Positions 31,451 through 39,649 of a DNA stretch of 64,000 nucleotides are shown here, piece after piece; the stretch's first letter is position 1, and every line of letters starts with the position of its first letter. The notes beneath the pieces are model-generated. The model saw nothing but the letters and a program-made list of their open reading frames with translations, was not told the DNA's origin and did not search any database. Origin of the DNA: Streptomyces sp. IMTB 2501 (GTDB lineage Bacteria; Actinomycetota; Actinomycetes; Streptomycetales; Streptomycetaceae). The stretch spans positions 66,372 through 130,371 of the forward strand of contig NZ_MQUS01000026.1 in assembly GCF_001953885.1 (NCBI RefSeq), read 5' to 3'. A program made the position numbers and the translations under genes.

Positions 31451-32395
31451 ATGACCTCCATGACCTCTAAGGCAACGCCCGCAGCGTCGCCCGCCCCCGT
31501 CGCCGACGTATCCGCCGTCATCGAGGAGACCGCCCGGCTCCTCGCCGCCAACTACGTCTTCCCCGAGGTGGCGGACCGGCTCGCCGCCCTGCTGCGCGGC
31601 CGCCTGGAGGAGGGGGCGTACGACACCGCCGATCCGGCGGAACTCGGTGCCCGGGTCACCGCCGACCTGCAGTCGGAGAACGGCGATCTGCATCTGCGCC
31701 TGAAGTTCCACGCCGAGCGCCTGCTGGAGGACGGGGACCAGGTCGATCTCACCTCGCTCCGCCGTGAGTTCGCCGCGTCGCTGGGCGGGGTCCCGCGCGT
31801 GGAGCTTCTCAGGGGCGGGGTCACATTGCTCGAACTCGCCCCGATGCTCTTCCGGTTGGCCTGGGCGGCGGAGCCCCTGTCGGCCGCGCTCACGCTGGTC
31901 GCGCGCGCGGACACGCTGATCCTGGACCTCAGGGACACGGTCGGCGGCGATCCGGACACGGTGGCGTTCGTGTGCAGCCACCTCCTGGACGAGCGGACCC
32001 ACCTGAACACCCAGTACTGGCGCGCGGGCGACCGGTACGAGCAGTACTGGACCCTCCCGCACGTCCCGGGTGCCCGCTTCGGGGGCGCCAAGCCGGTGTA
32101 CGTCCTCACCAGCGGCCGTACGTTCTCCGGCGGTGAGGAACTCACCTACAACCTCCAGCAGTTGGGGCGCGCGGTCGTCGTGGGCGAGACCACGCGCGGC
32201 GGAGCGCATCCGCGGGACGGCTGGGCGGTGCACCCGCACCTGGAGGCCTCGATCCCGGTCGGCCGCGCGATCAACCCCATCTCGGGCACCAACTGGGAGG
32301 GCACCGGCGTACACCCAGACGTCTCCTGCCCGGCCGACAGGGCCCTCGACCACGCCCTGCACCTGGCAAACGGTGAACCGGCGCCCTGCGCCTGA
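31451..32395 (+). CDS. S41-family peptidase (IRBP/tail-specific protease-like)
   Basis: The 314-residue protein begins with a helical domain (VIEETARLLAANYVFPEVAD) typical of IRBP-like S41 proteins. The catalytic core follows: TLILDLRDTVGGDPDTVAFV, then VYVLTSGRTFSGGEELTYNL with the nucleophile Ser of the TFSGGEE motif, and VVVGETTRGGAHPRDGW. There is no signal peptide or PDZ domain, so it is probably cytoplasmic or acts on small substrates. The ATG at 31451 is chosen; a TTG or CTG farther up is less likely. Divergent from the winged-helix regulator, which probably controls it. Confidence 0.85.
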   Translation: MTSMTSKATPAASPAPVADVSAVIEETARLLAANYVFPEVADRLAALLRGRLEEGAYDTADPAELGARVTADLQSENGDLHLRLKFHAERLLEDGDQVDLTSLRREFAASLGGVPRVELLRGGVTLLELAPMLFRLAWAAEPLSAALTLVARADTLILDLRDTVGGDPDTVAFVCSHLLDERTHLNTQYWRAGDRYEQYWTLPHVPGARFGGAKPVYVLTSGRTFSGGEELTYNLQQLGRAVVVGETTRGGAHPRDGWAVHPHLEASIPVGRAINPISGTNWEGTGVHPDVSCPADRALDHALHLANGEPAPCA

Positions 32396-32836
32396 CAGTT
32401 CCGGCGGACCTTGAGGCATCGCCTTGACGAATTCGCTCCCCGGCGCTCCGACCGATCTTGAGACACGGCTCTCCCGGACGCGCCTGCCGGCCGCGCTGAC
32501 CGGCCCCATCGGCACCCCGTGCCGGGTGGCCGGTGGGGTTCCCGGCGGCTGCCGTCTCGGCTCTCTCCCTACTGGCAGCCGGCCTCCCGGCTGTGGCCCT
32601 CGCGGCCCTGGCCTCCCTGCGCCGGACAGTCCGGGGCGGTCAGCGGGCAGCCGCCCTCCTCGCTGTCGCCCTGCCATCACCCGCCCCCGGCTCCCGGCCC
32701 CCGACGCCATCCACGACTACCTTGGTGTTGATCATCGGCACCCGTGCATCACCCCCCGGCGGCCCGCCAGCCCTTTGTCCACACCCTGTGGACAAAGGGC
32801 GGCCCGCTGTCGGTGGGGCGTGGCACGATCGACGAT
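32396..32836. other. Intergenic region with a possible membrane-gene remnant
   Basis: This 441-bp gap has no complete gene. A plus-strand frame near 32530-32690 reads GFPAAAVSALSLLAAGLPAV followed by ALAALASLRRTVRGGQRAAA, which looks like one or two membrane helices of a decayed transporter. No start or family could be assigned. Confidence 0.35.
32771..32799 (+). terminator. 12-bp hairpin upstream of the DUF2786 gene
   Basis: CCCTTTGTCCAC (32771-32782) and GTGGACAAAGGG (32788-32799) are perfect arms around a 5-base loop, 37 bp before the GTG start of the DUF2786 gene. It could be a terminator for upstream transcription or an element of the leader. Confidence 0.55.
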
Positions 32837-33955
32837 GTGACCAGCACTGCCAGCAATGCCAGCACTGTCGAGCGGGCCTTTCGAGCCGCTCTCTACGACG
32901 ACACCGACACCGGCCTCGACACCGGTGCCTCTCTGCTCGCCGCCGACCCGGCCGCGGACGCCGAACTCGCGCAGCGGGGCGAGGAGTTCGTCGCGGCGGC
33001 CTGGCGGCGCGGCTGGCAGCCCGCGGATGTCGTACGACTGGTGCGGCGCGAGCTGGAGGACGTGCATGTGCGCCTGGCCGCCGCGCTGATCCGCGCGCAG
33101 TCCGGTCGGGACCGCCCGCGCGGGCGCCGCTGGGCCGCCCAGCTGGCGGATCTGCCCGAGGGCCCCGCCCGCGAGGCCGACCGTTTCGCGCAGGCCACCA
33201 GCGCGCTGGAGCTGTACCGCCTGCTGCTGCGTCTGCCCACGCTGGAGCCTCTGCAGGACGAGCCCCGCCGCTTCCCCGGCCCTGCCGCCTCCCGCATGCT
33301 CGCCCGGATCCGCGCGCTGCTCGCCAAGGCCGAGGCCACCGGATATCCGGAGGAGGCGGAGGCGCTCAGCGCCAAGGCGCAGGAGCTGATGGCGCGGCAC
33401 AGTGTCGACGAGGCGCTGCTCGCGGCCGAGGCACCCGCGCCGGACGCGCCCGGCGCCTGCCGGATCGGTGTCGAGCCGCCGTACGAACAGGCCAAGGCGG
33501 TCCTGCTCGACGCCGTGGCCGGGACGAACCACTGCCGCGCGGTGTGGAACGAACCGCTGGGTTTCTCCACGGTCGTCGGTTTCGAGGCGGACCTGGAGGC
33601 GGTCGAGCTGCTCTACACGTCGCTGCTGGTGCAGGCCACGCATGCGATGACCAAGGCGGAGGCCGCGCAGAGAGCGGGCGGCCGGAAGCGGACCAAGACC
33701 TTCCGGCAGTCGTTCCTGGCCGCCTACGCCCACCGGGTCGGCGACCGGCTCGCGGCCGCCGCCGAGACCCAGGTCACCCAGAATCTGCTGCCCGTCCTGG
33801 CCACCAGGGAGATAGCCGTCACCGGCCGGCTGGAGCAGATGTTCCCCGAGACCACCACGACCCGGCTGCGCGGGGTGAGTGACGCGGCCGGGTGGACAGA
33901 GGGCGCCCGCGCGGCGGACCGGGCCCAGGTAAGAGCCCGCCCCAGGCTGGAGTGA
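32837..33955 (+). CDS. DUF2786-containing protein
   Basis: The 372-residue protein has the DUF2786 signature in its middle, MLARIRALLAKAEATGYPEE followed by AEALSAKAQELMARHSVDEA, a helical segment seen in many actinobacterial and phage proteins of unknown role. The N-terminal 150 residues are helical and acidic. The C-terminal part, with CRAVWNEPLGFSTVVGFEAD and HRVGDRLAAAAE, matches the domain often following DUF2786 and resembles a metallopeptidase-like or nucleic-acid-binding region only loosely. The GTG at 32837 is chosen as the first start after the hairpin. Its stop codon lies inside the first copy of a 37-bp tandem repeat. Confidence 0.8.
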   Translation: MTSTASNASTVERAFRAALYDDTDTGLDTGASLLAADPAADAELAQRGEEFVAAAWRRGWQPADVVRLVRRELEDVHVRLAAALIRAQSGRDRPRGRRWAAQLADLPEGPAREADRFAQATSALELYRLLLRLPTLEPLQDEPRRFPGPAASRMLARIRALLAKAEATGYPEEAEALSAKAQELMARHSVDEALLAAEAPAPDAPGACRIGVEPPYEQAKAVLLDAVAGTNHCRAVWNEPLGFSTVVGFEADLEAVELLYTSLLVQATHAMTKAEAAQRAGGRKRTKTFRQSFLAAYAHRVGDRLAAAAETQVTQNLLPVLATREIAVTGRLEQMFPETTTTRLRGVSDAAGWTEGARAADRAQVRARPRLE

Positions 33956-34086
33956 GGCCTCAGCCCGGGGTGATCGCCCCAGGCTGGAGTGAGGCCTCAG
34001 CCCGGGGTGACCGCCCCAGGCTGGAGTGAGGCTTCAGCCCGGGGTGACCGCCCCAGGCTGGAGTGAGGCTTCAGCCCGGGGTGATC
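33939..34086. repeat. Four tandem 37-bp repeats downstream of DUF2786 gene
   Basis: Units of 37 bp, beginning GCCCCAGGCTGGAGTGAGGC, run head to tail at 33939, 33976, 34013 and 34050 with only one or two base changes between them. The first contains the stop codon of the DUF2786 gene. From 34087 to about 34360 decayed versions continue, with the words GGAGTGA and GGTGA recurring. No spacers separate the units and no gene is seen in the 416-bp gap to 34371. Confidence 0.9.
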
Positions 34087-34371
34087 GCCCAAGCTTGAGT
34101 GACTGCCTCAGCCTGTGGTGATCTCATCAACCGGGAGTGACCGCCCGGGCCCGCGGTGAGCGCATGGGCCGAGAGCGGGCACCAAGGGCTGGAGTGAGCA
34201 CCCGAGGCCGGCATGAGCCCCCAGCGTGCAGCGAGCGGCTCAGACCGGAGCGGCGCCCAGCCGAGAGCGAGTGCCCCAGCCCGGAGCGGCCCCGGCCCTG
34301 AAGTGACCGCCCCAGGCCCGCCCCAGGCCCGCCCCAAGCCGGAGTGACCTGCCGCAGGCAGCAGCGGCCGT

Positions 34372-34887
34372 TCAGTCGCCGACCTGCTGGAAGGCCGACA
34401 CGGACGCGTTCGGGCCGGTGCCGCCGGGCTGGGTGGCGATGGGGCCGTAGGACCAGGGGAAGCTGCGCGAGGCGGTGGTGCCGGGGAGGGTGATGTCCAC
34501 GGTCTTCACGTCCATGCTGCTCTTGCCGCCCGCCGCTCCGCGCACATAGCTGATGGTGAAGGACGCCGAGTCGCCCTTGGCGAGCTTCAGCTGCTGGGCC
34601 TTCGCGCCCTTGAGCGCCGGCACGTCGGTCTTGGCCTTACCGGCGTTCAGGGAGACGCCCGCGAAGTGGTCCAGGGTGCAGGGCTTGCTCTGGTTGGTGA
34701 TGCTGACGGGAATCTCACCCGTGTCACCGGCCTTCGGCGCCACGCTCGCCGACCCGATCTGCACGGAGACCCCACCGATCTGGCAGCCCGAGTTGTTCTT
34801 GTCGCCGCTCTTGCTCCCGCCGCCACCGCAGGCGGTGAGCAGCAGGGCGGCGGCGAGGGCCGTGACGGTGAGCGGAATGGCGCGCAT
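34372..34887 (-). CDS. Secreted lipoprotein, DUF4232-like
   Basis: The 171-residue precursor has a signal peptide ending in a lipobox (ALLLTACGGG), so it should be lipid-anchored outside the membrane. The mature part contains GSASVAPKAGDTGEIPVSIT, then CTLDHFAGVSL and an ending SFPWSYGPIATQ, in the style of DUF4232 domains, which form a small beta-sandwich. Two Cys in the mature part could make a disulphide. The ATG at 34887 has GGGA seven bases upstream; the ATG at 34893 is too close to it. No function is known. Another lipoprotein gene lies upstream on the same strand. Confidence 0.82.
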   Translation of the reverse strand: MRAIPLTVTALAAALLLTACGGGGSKSGDKNNSGCQIGGVSVQIGSASVAPKAGDTGEIPVSITNQSKPCTLDHFAGVSLNAGKAKTDVPALKGAKAQQLKLAKGDSASFTISYVRGAAGGKSSMDVKTVDITLPGTTASRSFPWSYGPIATQPGGTGPNASVSAFQQVGD

Positions 34888-35007
34888 GAGCATGTCCCAT
34901 CGAGGTCGTGACGGTGCCCCAGCATCATGGCGTCTGCACCGGGCACCTGCGTGCCCACCCCTGCGGAATCACCGCTTCAGGTGGTCTGCCTCAAGTGGCT
35001 CACGGGG

Positions 35008-35508
35008 TCAGTGCTTCGGCTTCGTGGGCAGCGTCGACGGCAGCTTGCCGCCCTCCGCCTTGGTGTACGTCTCCTGGCCGATCTTGCCCGACCAGTTCAC
35101 CGTCATGCCCTTGCCGTCCACCGATTCCACCATTCCGGTGGCCCGGTCCTTGTTGCCGTCGGGGCAGGTCAGATGGATCATCTGCATGCCCGAGTCCTTG
35201 CCCGCGACACCCTGGCACCACGCCTTGCGCCCGGTCACGAACAGCCCGGCCTTCTTCCCGGTGATCACCAGCGCCACGATCTTGCCGCCGCTCGTGGCGA
35301 TCCAGCTGCCCTGGAGCTTGGCCGAAGCCCCGGCCACGGCTCGCGAGCCCGAGGGGGAGGGGGCGGCGGACTTGACGGTCGCACTCGGTGTCGGGGAGGA
35401 GGCGGCCTTGCTGCTGATGCCCCCGCTGCACGCGGTCAGCGCGGCGAGTGCCCCCACCAGTCCCGCGGCCACGGTCGCGGTCCGCACCCTTGCAATCGCA
35501 GAAGTCAC
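35008..35508 (-). CDS. Secreted lipoprotein of unknown function
   Basis: The 166-residue precursor begins at GTG 35508 after GGGAG. Its signal peptide ATVAAGLVGALAALTACSGG carries a lipobox. A Ser/Thr/Pro/Ala-rich spacer (about 30-60) leads to a beta-rich domain with LQGSWIATSGGKIVALVITG, two Cys (WCQGV and LTCPDG) likely joined, and TVNWSGKIGQETYTKAEGG. This looks like a small secreted binding domain; no family is recognised. It precedes the DUF4232-like lipoprotein gene on the same strand by about 120 bp and may be cotranscribed. Confidence 0.78.
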   Translation of the reverse strand: MTSAIARVRTATVAAGLVGALAALTACSGGISSKAASSPTPSATVKSAAPSPSGSRAVAGASAKLQGSWIATSGGKIVALVITGKKAGLFVTGRKAWCQGVAGKDSGMQMIHLTCPDGNKDRATGMVESVDGKGMTVNWSGKIGQETYTKAEGGKLPSTLPTKPKH

Positions 35509-35577
35509 CGGAAAGCTCCCAAGCTCGTAGCGGCCGGCCGCCCTCCGCCGGACGGCCCGCAGCAAGCTACCAGCTGG

Positions 35578-35883
35578 TCACCACGAGGACCTGCGGACTC
35601 CAGGCAGGAATCCGTTGTGAGCCTGTTCGCGCAGGCTTACCCGGGACAGGCCGAAGGCGCGCAGATAGCCGCGTGGGCGACCGTCGACCTGGTCGCGGTT
35701 GCGCACGCGCGTAACGCTCGCGTCCCGCGGCTGCCCGCGCAACTCGCGCTGGGCGGCGAGCCGTTCGGCCGCCGAGGACGAGGGCCGCCGGATGATCTCC
35801 TTCAGCTCGGCCCGCCGGGCGGCGTACCGGGCGACGATCTCCCTGCGCCGGTCATTCTTCGTGATCTTGCTTTTCTTCGCCAT
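35578..35883 (-). CDS. rpsN: 30S ribosomal protein S14, zinc-independent paralogue
   Basis: The 101-residue protein is the long form of S14, with [20 protein letters not shown] at the start and a C-terminal [19 protein letters not shown] motif. It lacks the CxxC...CxxC zinc ribbon of the short S14, so it can replace that protein when zinc is scarce. Its ATG overlaps the stop of rpmB as ATGA, so the two are coupled. Together with the divergent L33, L31, CobW-like and S18 genes it forms a zinc-starvation set, probably under Zur. Confidence 0.95.
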   Translation of the reverse strand: MAKKSKITKNDRRREIVARYAARRAELKEIIRRPSSSAAERLAAQRELRGQPRDASVTRVRNRDQVDGRPRGYLRAFGLSRVSLREQAHNGFLPGVRRSSW

Positions 35884-36119
35884 CAGACCCGCACCCCTCG
35901 GGCACGGATGCGGGCCACGGCGGCCTCCACGCCGATCGCGTCCACGGTCTTGATGCCCTTCGCGCTCAGCCGCAGCCGGACGTACCGGCTCTCGCTGGGC
36001 AGCCAGTACCGCTTGCTCTGGATGTTCGGGTCGAAACGGCGGGATGTGCGCCGGTGGGAGTGCGAGACGCGGTTCCCGAAGCCCGGCTGGGCCCCGGTGA
36101 GCATGCAGTGCGCGGACAT
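35883..36119 (-). CDS. rpmB: 50S ribosomal protein L28, zinc-free paralogue
   Basis: The 78-residue protein starts [20 protein letters not shown] and continues with [20 protein letters not shown], the L28 signature. It lacks the paired CxxC zinc ligands of the standard L28; only one Cys remains near the start. It is the first gene of the minus-strand unit and shares a 61-bp divergent promoter region, with a Zur-like box, with rpmG on the plus strand. Its stop overlaps the rpsN start. Confidence 0.95.
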   Translation of the reverse strand: MSAHCMLTGAQPGFGNRVSHSHRRTSRRFDPNIQSKRYWLPSESRYVRLRLSAKGIKTVDAIGVEAAVARIRARGVRV

Positions 36120-36150
36120 GGTGACGTAACTCTCCTCAGACGTAGTGCGT

Positions 36151-36167
36151 AATGGATGTCATTTTCA
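36151..36167. promoter_or_regulatory. Zur-like operator between rpmB and rpmG
   Basis: AATGGATGTCATTTTCA has an AATG-N5-CATT core and an AT-rich flank, like Zur boxes of actinobacteria (TGAAAATGA-type on the other strand). It is in the only promoter region shared by the divergent zinc-free ribosomal protein genes. Zur control is inferred from this and from the gene set. Confidence 0.65.
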
Positions 36168-36180
36168 GTAAGGTAGCAGC

Positions 36181-36345
36181 ATGGCACGCAACGAACTCCG
36201 CCCGGTCGTCAGGCTCCGGTCCACGGCCGGGACCGGCTACACCTACGTGACCCGCAAGAACCGCCGTAGCGACCCGGACCGTATGACGCTGCGCAAGTAC
36301 GACCCGGTCGTCGGTCGGCATGTCGACTTCCGAGAGGAGCGCTGA
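36181..36345 (+). CDS. rpmG: 50S ribosomal protein L33, zinc-free paralogue
   Basis: This 54-residue gene encodes [20 protein letters not shown], then [20 protein letters not shown] and an ending [12 protein letters not shown]. It is an L33 in which the CxxC pairs that bind zinc in the standard protein are missing. It is the first gene of the plus-strand unit; L31 follows after nine bases. Expression under zinc shortage through the upstream Zur-like box is likely. Confidence 0.95.
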   Translation: MARNELRPVVRLRSTAGTGYTYVTRKNRRSDPDRMTLRKYDPVVGRHVDFREER

Positions 36346-36354
36346 ATCACCGCC

Positions 36355-36618
36355 ATGCGCAAGGGAATCCACCCGGAGTACGGGCCTGTCGTGTTCCGTG
36401 ACCGTGCCGCGAACCACGCCTTCCTCACCCGCTCGACGCTTGCGGCTGTGCCGGGTGACAAGACGATCGAGTGGGAGGACGGCAACACCTACCCGGTGGT
36501 CGACGTCGAGATCTCGAACGTCAGCCACCCCTTCTACACCGGCACCGCGCGCGTGCTGGACACCGCCGGGCGCGTGGAGCGCTTCGAGCGCCGGTACGGC
36601 AAGGGGGGCGGGGCATGA
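36355..36618 (+). CDS. rpmE2: 50S ribosomal protein L31 type B
   Basis: The 87-residue protein has the type B L31 motif [20 protein letters not shown] and [20 protein letters not shown]. It lacks the CxxC zinc site of type A, marking it as the zinc-independent version. It lies between rpmG and the CobW-like gene; the latter's ATG overlaps its TGA (ATGA at 36615-36618), so translation is coupled. Confidence 0.96.
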   Translation: MRKGIHPEYGPVVFRDRAANHAFLTRSTLAAVPGDKTIEWEDGNTYPVVDVEISNVSHPFYTGTARVLDTAGRVERFERRYGKGGGA

Positions 36619-37953
36619 GTCTCGCCGTGGCCGTCGTGGGCGGGCTGCACGCCGAGGCCCGCAAGGCGGCCGTCGACCGCTTGCTTGCCGACGTACCCGG
36701 CAGCGTCGTACTCCACCACGACCTGGCGACGGCCACCGCCGGTACGGTCGTTCGTACGGTCCGCGACCGCGGCGGCATCCTGTCCGCGGGTGAGGCGCCC
36801 CTGGTCAACGACTGCGCGTGCTGTGCGCTGCGCGAGGACCTGGTGCCCGAGCTGCGCAGGCTCGCCGCCGACGGCACGACACGGCTCGCGATCGTCGAGT
36901 TGTGGGACTCGGTCGAGCCCAAGGCGATGGCCGAGGTGGTCGCGTCCGGCGGGCTGACCGTCACCTCCGTGATCACCGCCGTGGACCCGGCGCTGGTGCT
37001 GCCGTACCTCGGCAACGGCGACGACCTCGCCGAGGCCGGCCTCGCGGCGGCGGCCACCGACCAGCGCACGATCGCCGACACCTTCGCCCGACAGTTGGAG
37101 TACGCCCCCGTCCTCGCCCTGGCCGACTCCCCGGAGGCGGACGACGAGGACCGCGAGCTGCTGGCGCAGCTCCACCCGACGGCCCGCCAGGTTCCGATCG
37201 GCCACGGTGGCCTGGCGGGCACCACACCCACGGACGGCGCACCCCCGGGCGCCACATCAGCAGCGGCCGGCACCCGCACCGGACCCCGCGTCCACACCGG
37301 ACCGCGTCCCCGCGTCAGAGTCCGCACCCGCACCGGATCCCGCACCTGCACGTGCGCCGGAGGCGCCCGCGCCCGAATGGCCCGCGCCGGAGTCGCCCGC
37401 ACCCGCCCCCACGCCCCGCCCGCTGGCCCAGGCGGCTCTCGCCGGTTTCGACGTGGAGGCCGCCGCGGCGGCTCAGCACCCGGCCTGTGCCCGGCTGCCC
37501 GCCGAGGCCGACAACCACGGCGTGTCGACCTTGGTCTGGCACCGCCGCCGGCCCTTCCACCCGGAGCGGCTGTACGCGGCGCTGGAGGACCTGACCTGCG
37601 CCGCGGCCCGTAGCCGGGGCCGGTTCTGGCTCGCCGACAAGCCGGACACGCTGCTGCACTGGGACGCGGCCGGCGGGGCGCTGTGCGTGGAGAGCGCGGG
37701 GCCGTGGCTGGCCGCTCTGCCCGACGCGGCCTGGGAGATGGTCCCACCGGTGCGCCGGGCCGCCGCCGCGCTGGACTGGCACCCCGAACACGGCGACTGC
37801 TGCAACCACCTCGTGTTCACCTCGCCCGGCCTCGACCGCGACGGACTGGCGCACCTCCTGGAGTCCTGCCTGCTCACCGACGCCGAGTACGCCGCCGGGC
37901 GCGACGCCTGGAAGCGGCTGCCGTCCGCCTTCGACACCCTGCTGGAGATCTGA
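36615..37953 (+). pseudogene. CobW/ZNG1-like metal chaperone gene, frameshifted by one base
   Basis: The first part (ATG 36615 to about 37245) encodes the N-terminal domain with the metal-binding CACCALREDLVPELRRLA (CxCC) motif and WDSVEPKAMAEVV. The second part, in the next frame from about 37245, encodes an Ala/Pro-rich linker and the CobW C-terminal domain with GVSTLVWHRRRPFHPERLYA and FWLADKP. Removing one C from the CCCCC run at 37242-37246 rejoins the frames. The N-terminus has GGLHAEARKAAVDRL where a GTP-binding P-loop is expected, as in some actinobacterial relatives. The family supplies zinc to proteins under zinc limitation. The break may be a sequence error. Confidence 0.8.
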
Positions 37954-38186
37954 TGTCCCGCAAGAGCGACCGCAAGCCCGCCCGCAACCGCCCCAACCCC
38001 CTGGACCAGGCCGGGATCACCTACATCGACTACAAGGACACCGAGCTGCTGCGAAAGTTCGTCTCCGACCGCGGCAAGATCCGCAGCCGCCGGGTCACCC
38101 GGGTCACGGCCCAGCAGCAGCGACTGCTGGCACGCGCCGTCAGGAACGCGCGCGAGATGGCACTGCTGCCGTACTCCAGTCACTGA
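37953..38186 (+). CDS. rpsR: 30S ribosomal protein S18, zinc-free paralogue
   Basis: The 77-residue protein has the S18 order: [40 protein letters not shown] and [20 protein letters not shown]. The Cys residues of the zinc-binding S18 N-terminus are absent. Its ATG overlaps the stop of the CobW-like gene (TGATG at 37951-37955). It is the last gene of the Zur-type unit; the next gene begins with its own strong operator. Confidence 0.95.
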   Translation: MSRKSDRKPARNRPNPLDQAGITYIDYKDTELLRKFVSDRGKIRSRRVTRVTAQQQRLLARAVRNAREMALLPYSSH

Positions 38187-38195
38187 TCACGGCAC

Positions 38196-38244
38196 ATAGG
38201 TAGGTGTTTCCCTACGCTTGACTGGTAGGGAAACGCCTACCTAT
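38196..38244. promoter_or_regulatory. Doubled ArsR-type operator before the VOC-ArsR-SRPBCC operon
   Basis: A 20-bp inverted repeat (38196-38215 with 38225-38244, one mismatch, 9-base spacer) is itself made of two copies of GTAGG-N6-CCTAC (38200-38215 and 38225-38240). The region lies 10 bp before the first gene and should be bound by the ArsR protein encoded in the operon. Confidence 0.8.
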
Positions 38245-38254
38245 TGTCGTATCC

Positions 38255-38629
38255 ATGAACATCACTCACGCCTCCTTCGTCACCCTCCCCGTCGCCGACC
38301 AGGACCGTGCCCTGTGCTTCTACCGGGACGTCCTCGGCTTCGAGGTCACCGCCGATCTGCAGATGCCGCCGGGCCGGTGGCTCCAGGTGGCGCCGAAGGG
38401 TGCGCAGACCGTCTTCACTCTTTCGGGGCCGGGCATGGGGGATTTCGAGCCCGGCTCGGCACGGGGGATCATGTTGGTGACGACCGATGTCGACGCCGAC
38501 TGTGCGCGGCTCGCCGCGGCCGGGACTCCCGTACAGGGACCGGACGACCTCCCCTGGGGGCGCATGGCCTCCTTCACGGACCCCGACGGCAACGGTCTGA
38601 TGCTGCTGACGGAGAAGGAAGGCTTCTGA
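38255..38629 (+). CDS. VOC-family (glyoxalase/bleomycin resistance-like) protein
   Basis: The 124-residue protein has one vicinal-oxygen-chelate module. It begins ITHASFVTLPVADQDRALCF, then YRDVLGFEVTADLQM, and ends SFTDPDGNGLMLLTEKEG, in which the metal-ligand positions of the family are only partly kept. VOC proteins open or bind small electrophiles or sequester antibiotics. Its gene is the first of three that also encode an ArsR regulator and an SRPBCC protein, a frequent combination in actinobacteria with unknown substrate. ATG at 38255; the operator palindrome ends 10 bases upstream. Confidence 0.9.
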   Translation: MNITHASFVTLPVADQDRALCFYRDVLGFEVTADLQMPPGRWLQVAPKGAQTVFTLSGPGMGDFEPGSARGIMLVTTDVDADCARLAAAGTPVQGPDDLPWGRMASFTDPDGNGLMLLTEKEGF

Positions 38630-38636
38630 CCGCTCC

Positions 38637-38984
38637 ATGAACGGGACGGGTACCGCCGCCGAGGACCGCGTCTTCGCCGCGCTCGCCAACGCCACCCGCC
38701 GCGAGGTGCTGCGGCTGCTGCGCGAGCGCGGACCGCTGCCCGTCCAGGCCCTGGCCGACCACTTCGACATGCGCCGCCCCAGCCTCTCGGAACACCTCAA
38801 GGTGCTCCGGGAGGCCGGCCTCGTCTCCGAGCAGCGCTCCGGACGGCAGCGCATCTACCGCCTGCGGGCGGCCCCGCTCGCCGAGGTGCAGGACTGGCTC
38901 CACCCGTACGAGCGGTTCTGGCGCGACCAGCTGAAGGGTCTCGGTGATCTCCTCGACCGCCTGCCCGACGATGACGAGCGATGA
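38637..38984 (+). CDS. ArsR-family transcriptional regulator
   Basis: The 115-residue protein is a typical short ArsR winged helix: VFAALANATRREVLRLLRER, PVQALADHFDMRRPSLSEHL (recognition helix) and KVLREAGLVSEQRSGRQRIY (wing). No metal-binding Cys pair is present, so it is probably not a metal sensor. Such regulators paired with AHSA1-type SRPBCC proteins repress their own operon. The doubled GTAGG-N6-CCTAC site upstream is the likely target. Its stop overlaps the SRPBCC start (ATGA). Confidence 0.92.
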   Translation: MNGTGTAAEDRVFAALANATRREVLRLLRERGPLPVQALADHFDMRRPSLSEHLKVLREAGLVSEQRSGRQRIYRLRAAPLAEVQDWLHPYERFWRDQLKGLGDLLDRLPDDDER

Positions 38985-39445
38985 GCACCGAACCCGATGA
39001 CGACCTGACGACCATTCGCGTCGACCAGTTCTTCCCGCATCCGCCCGCCAAGGTCTGGCGCGCCCTGACCGACCCCGAACTGCTCGTGCGGTGGCAGATG
39101 CCCGGCGCCGAGGACTTCCGGCTGGAGGTCGGCCACCGGTACCGGATGACCTCCGTCCCGCGTCCCAACGCCCGCTTCTCCGGAGTCGTGGAGGTGCGGG
39201 TCCTTGCCTACGACATCGAGCGGATGCTGTCCGTCCGCTGGGCCGACGCCGATCCGGCCAACCCGGCGGACTGGACCATCACCTGGACCCTGGAACATGA
39301 AGGGCGCGGCACGCGTCTCTTTCTAGTGCACGAGGGGTTCGATCCGGACGACCCGGCTCAGCTGATGGCGCGCAAGATCATGGACGGGGGGTGGCGGGGG
39401 CATGTCCTGCCCGCACTGGGGCAAACGCTGGAACAGCTTCGGTAA
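38981..39445 (+). CDS. SRPBCC (AHSA1-like) ligand-binding protein
   Basis: The 154-residue product has the helix-grip fold pattern of AHSA1/START-like proteins: IRVDQFFPHPPAKVWRALTD, PELLVRWQMPGAEDFRLEVG and a C-terminal GGWRGHVLPALGQTLEQL helix. These bind hydrophobic ligands in a deep cavity. It is coupled to the ArsR gene by an ATGA overlap. The operon of VOC, ArsR and SRPBCC proteins probably handles a small toxic or signalling molecule; which one is unknown. Confidence 0.9.
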   Translation: MSTEPDDDLTTIRVDQFFPHPPAKVWRALTDPELLVRWQMPGAEDFRLEVGHRYRMTSVPRPNARFSGVVEVRVLAYDIERMLSVRWADADPANPADWTITWTLEHEGRGTRLFLVHEGFDPDDPAQLMARKIMDGGWRGHVLPALGQTLEQLR

Positions 39446-39541
39446 CGGGCCTTCGGCTTGGGTGGAGAGCCGTCGGTACAGGTCGCAGGGGCCACTTCGG
39501 TAAAGCGGACGTCAAACCTGTAACCGAGGGAACACCCCCTG

Positions 39542-39551
39542 TGCACGTGCA
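39542..39551. promoter_or_regulatory. Palindrome TGCACGTGCA upstream of the DUF397 gene
   Basis: This perfect 10-bp palindrome lies about 100 bp before the DUF397 start. The same 10 bases recur at 40613-40622 in front of the ATPase gene. Both could be sites for the neighbouring XRE regulator. Confidence 0.45.
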
Positions 39552-39649
39552 TTTGCTCATGCATCCGCACGTGAACGGGGTTATGATCCGGGTCAGTTGA
39601 CCACAGCATCTATGGCCACACCAGCCAGTGCACCACCGGGGAGCGACCT

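Noticed and set aside
33939-34371. CRISPR array
   Set aside because: The 37-bp units are directly adjacent without unique spacers and no cas genes are near.
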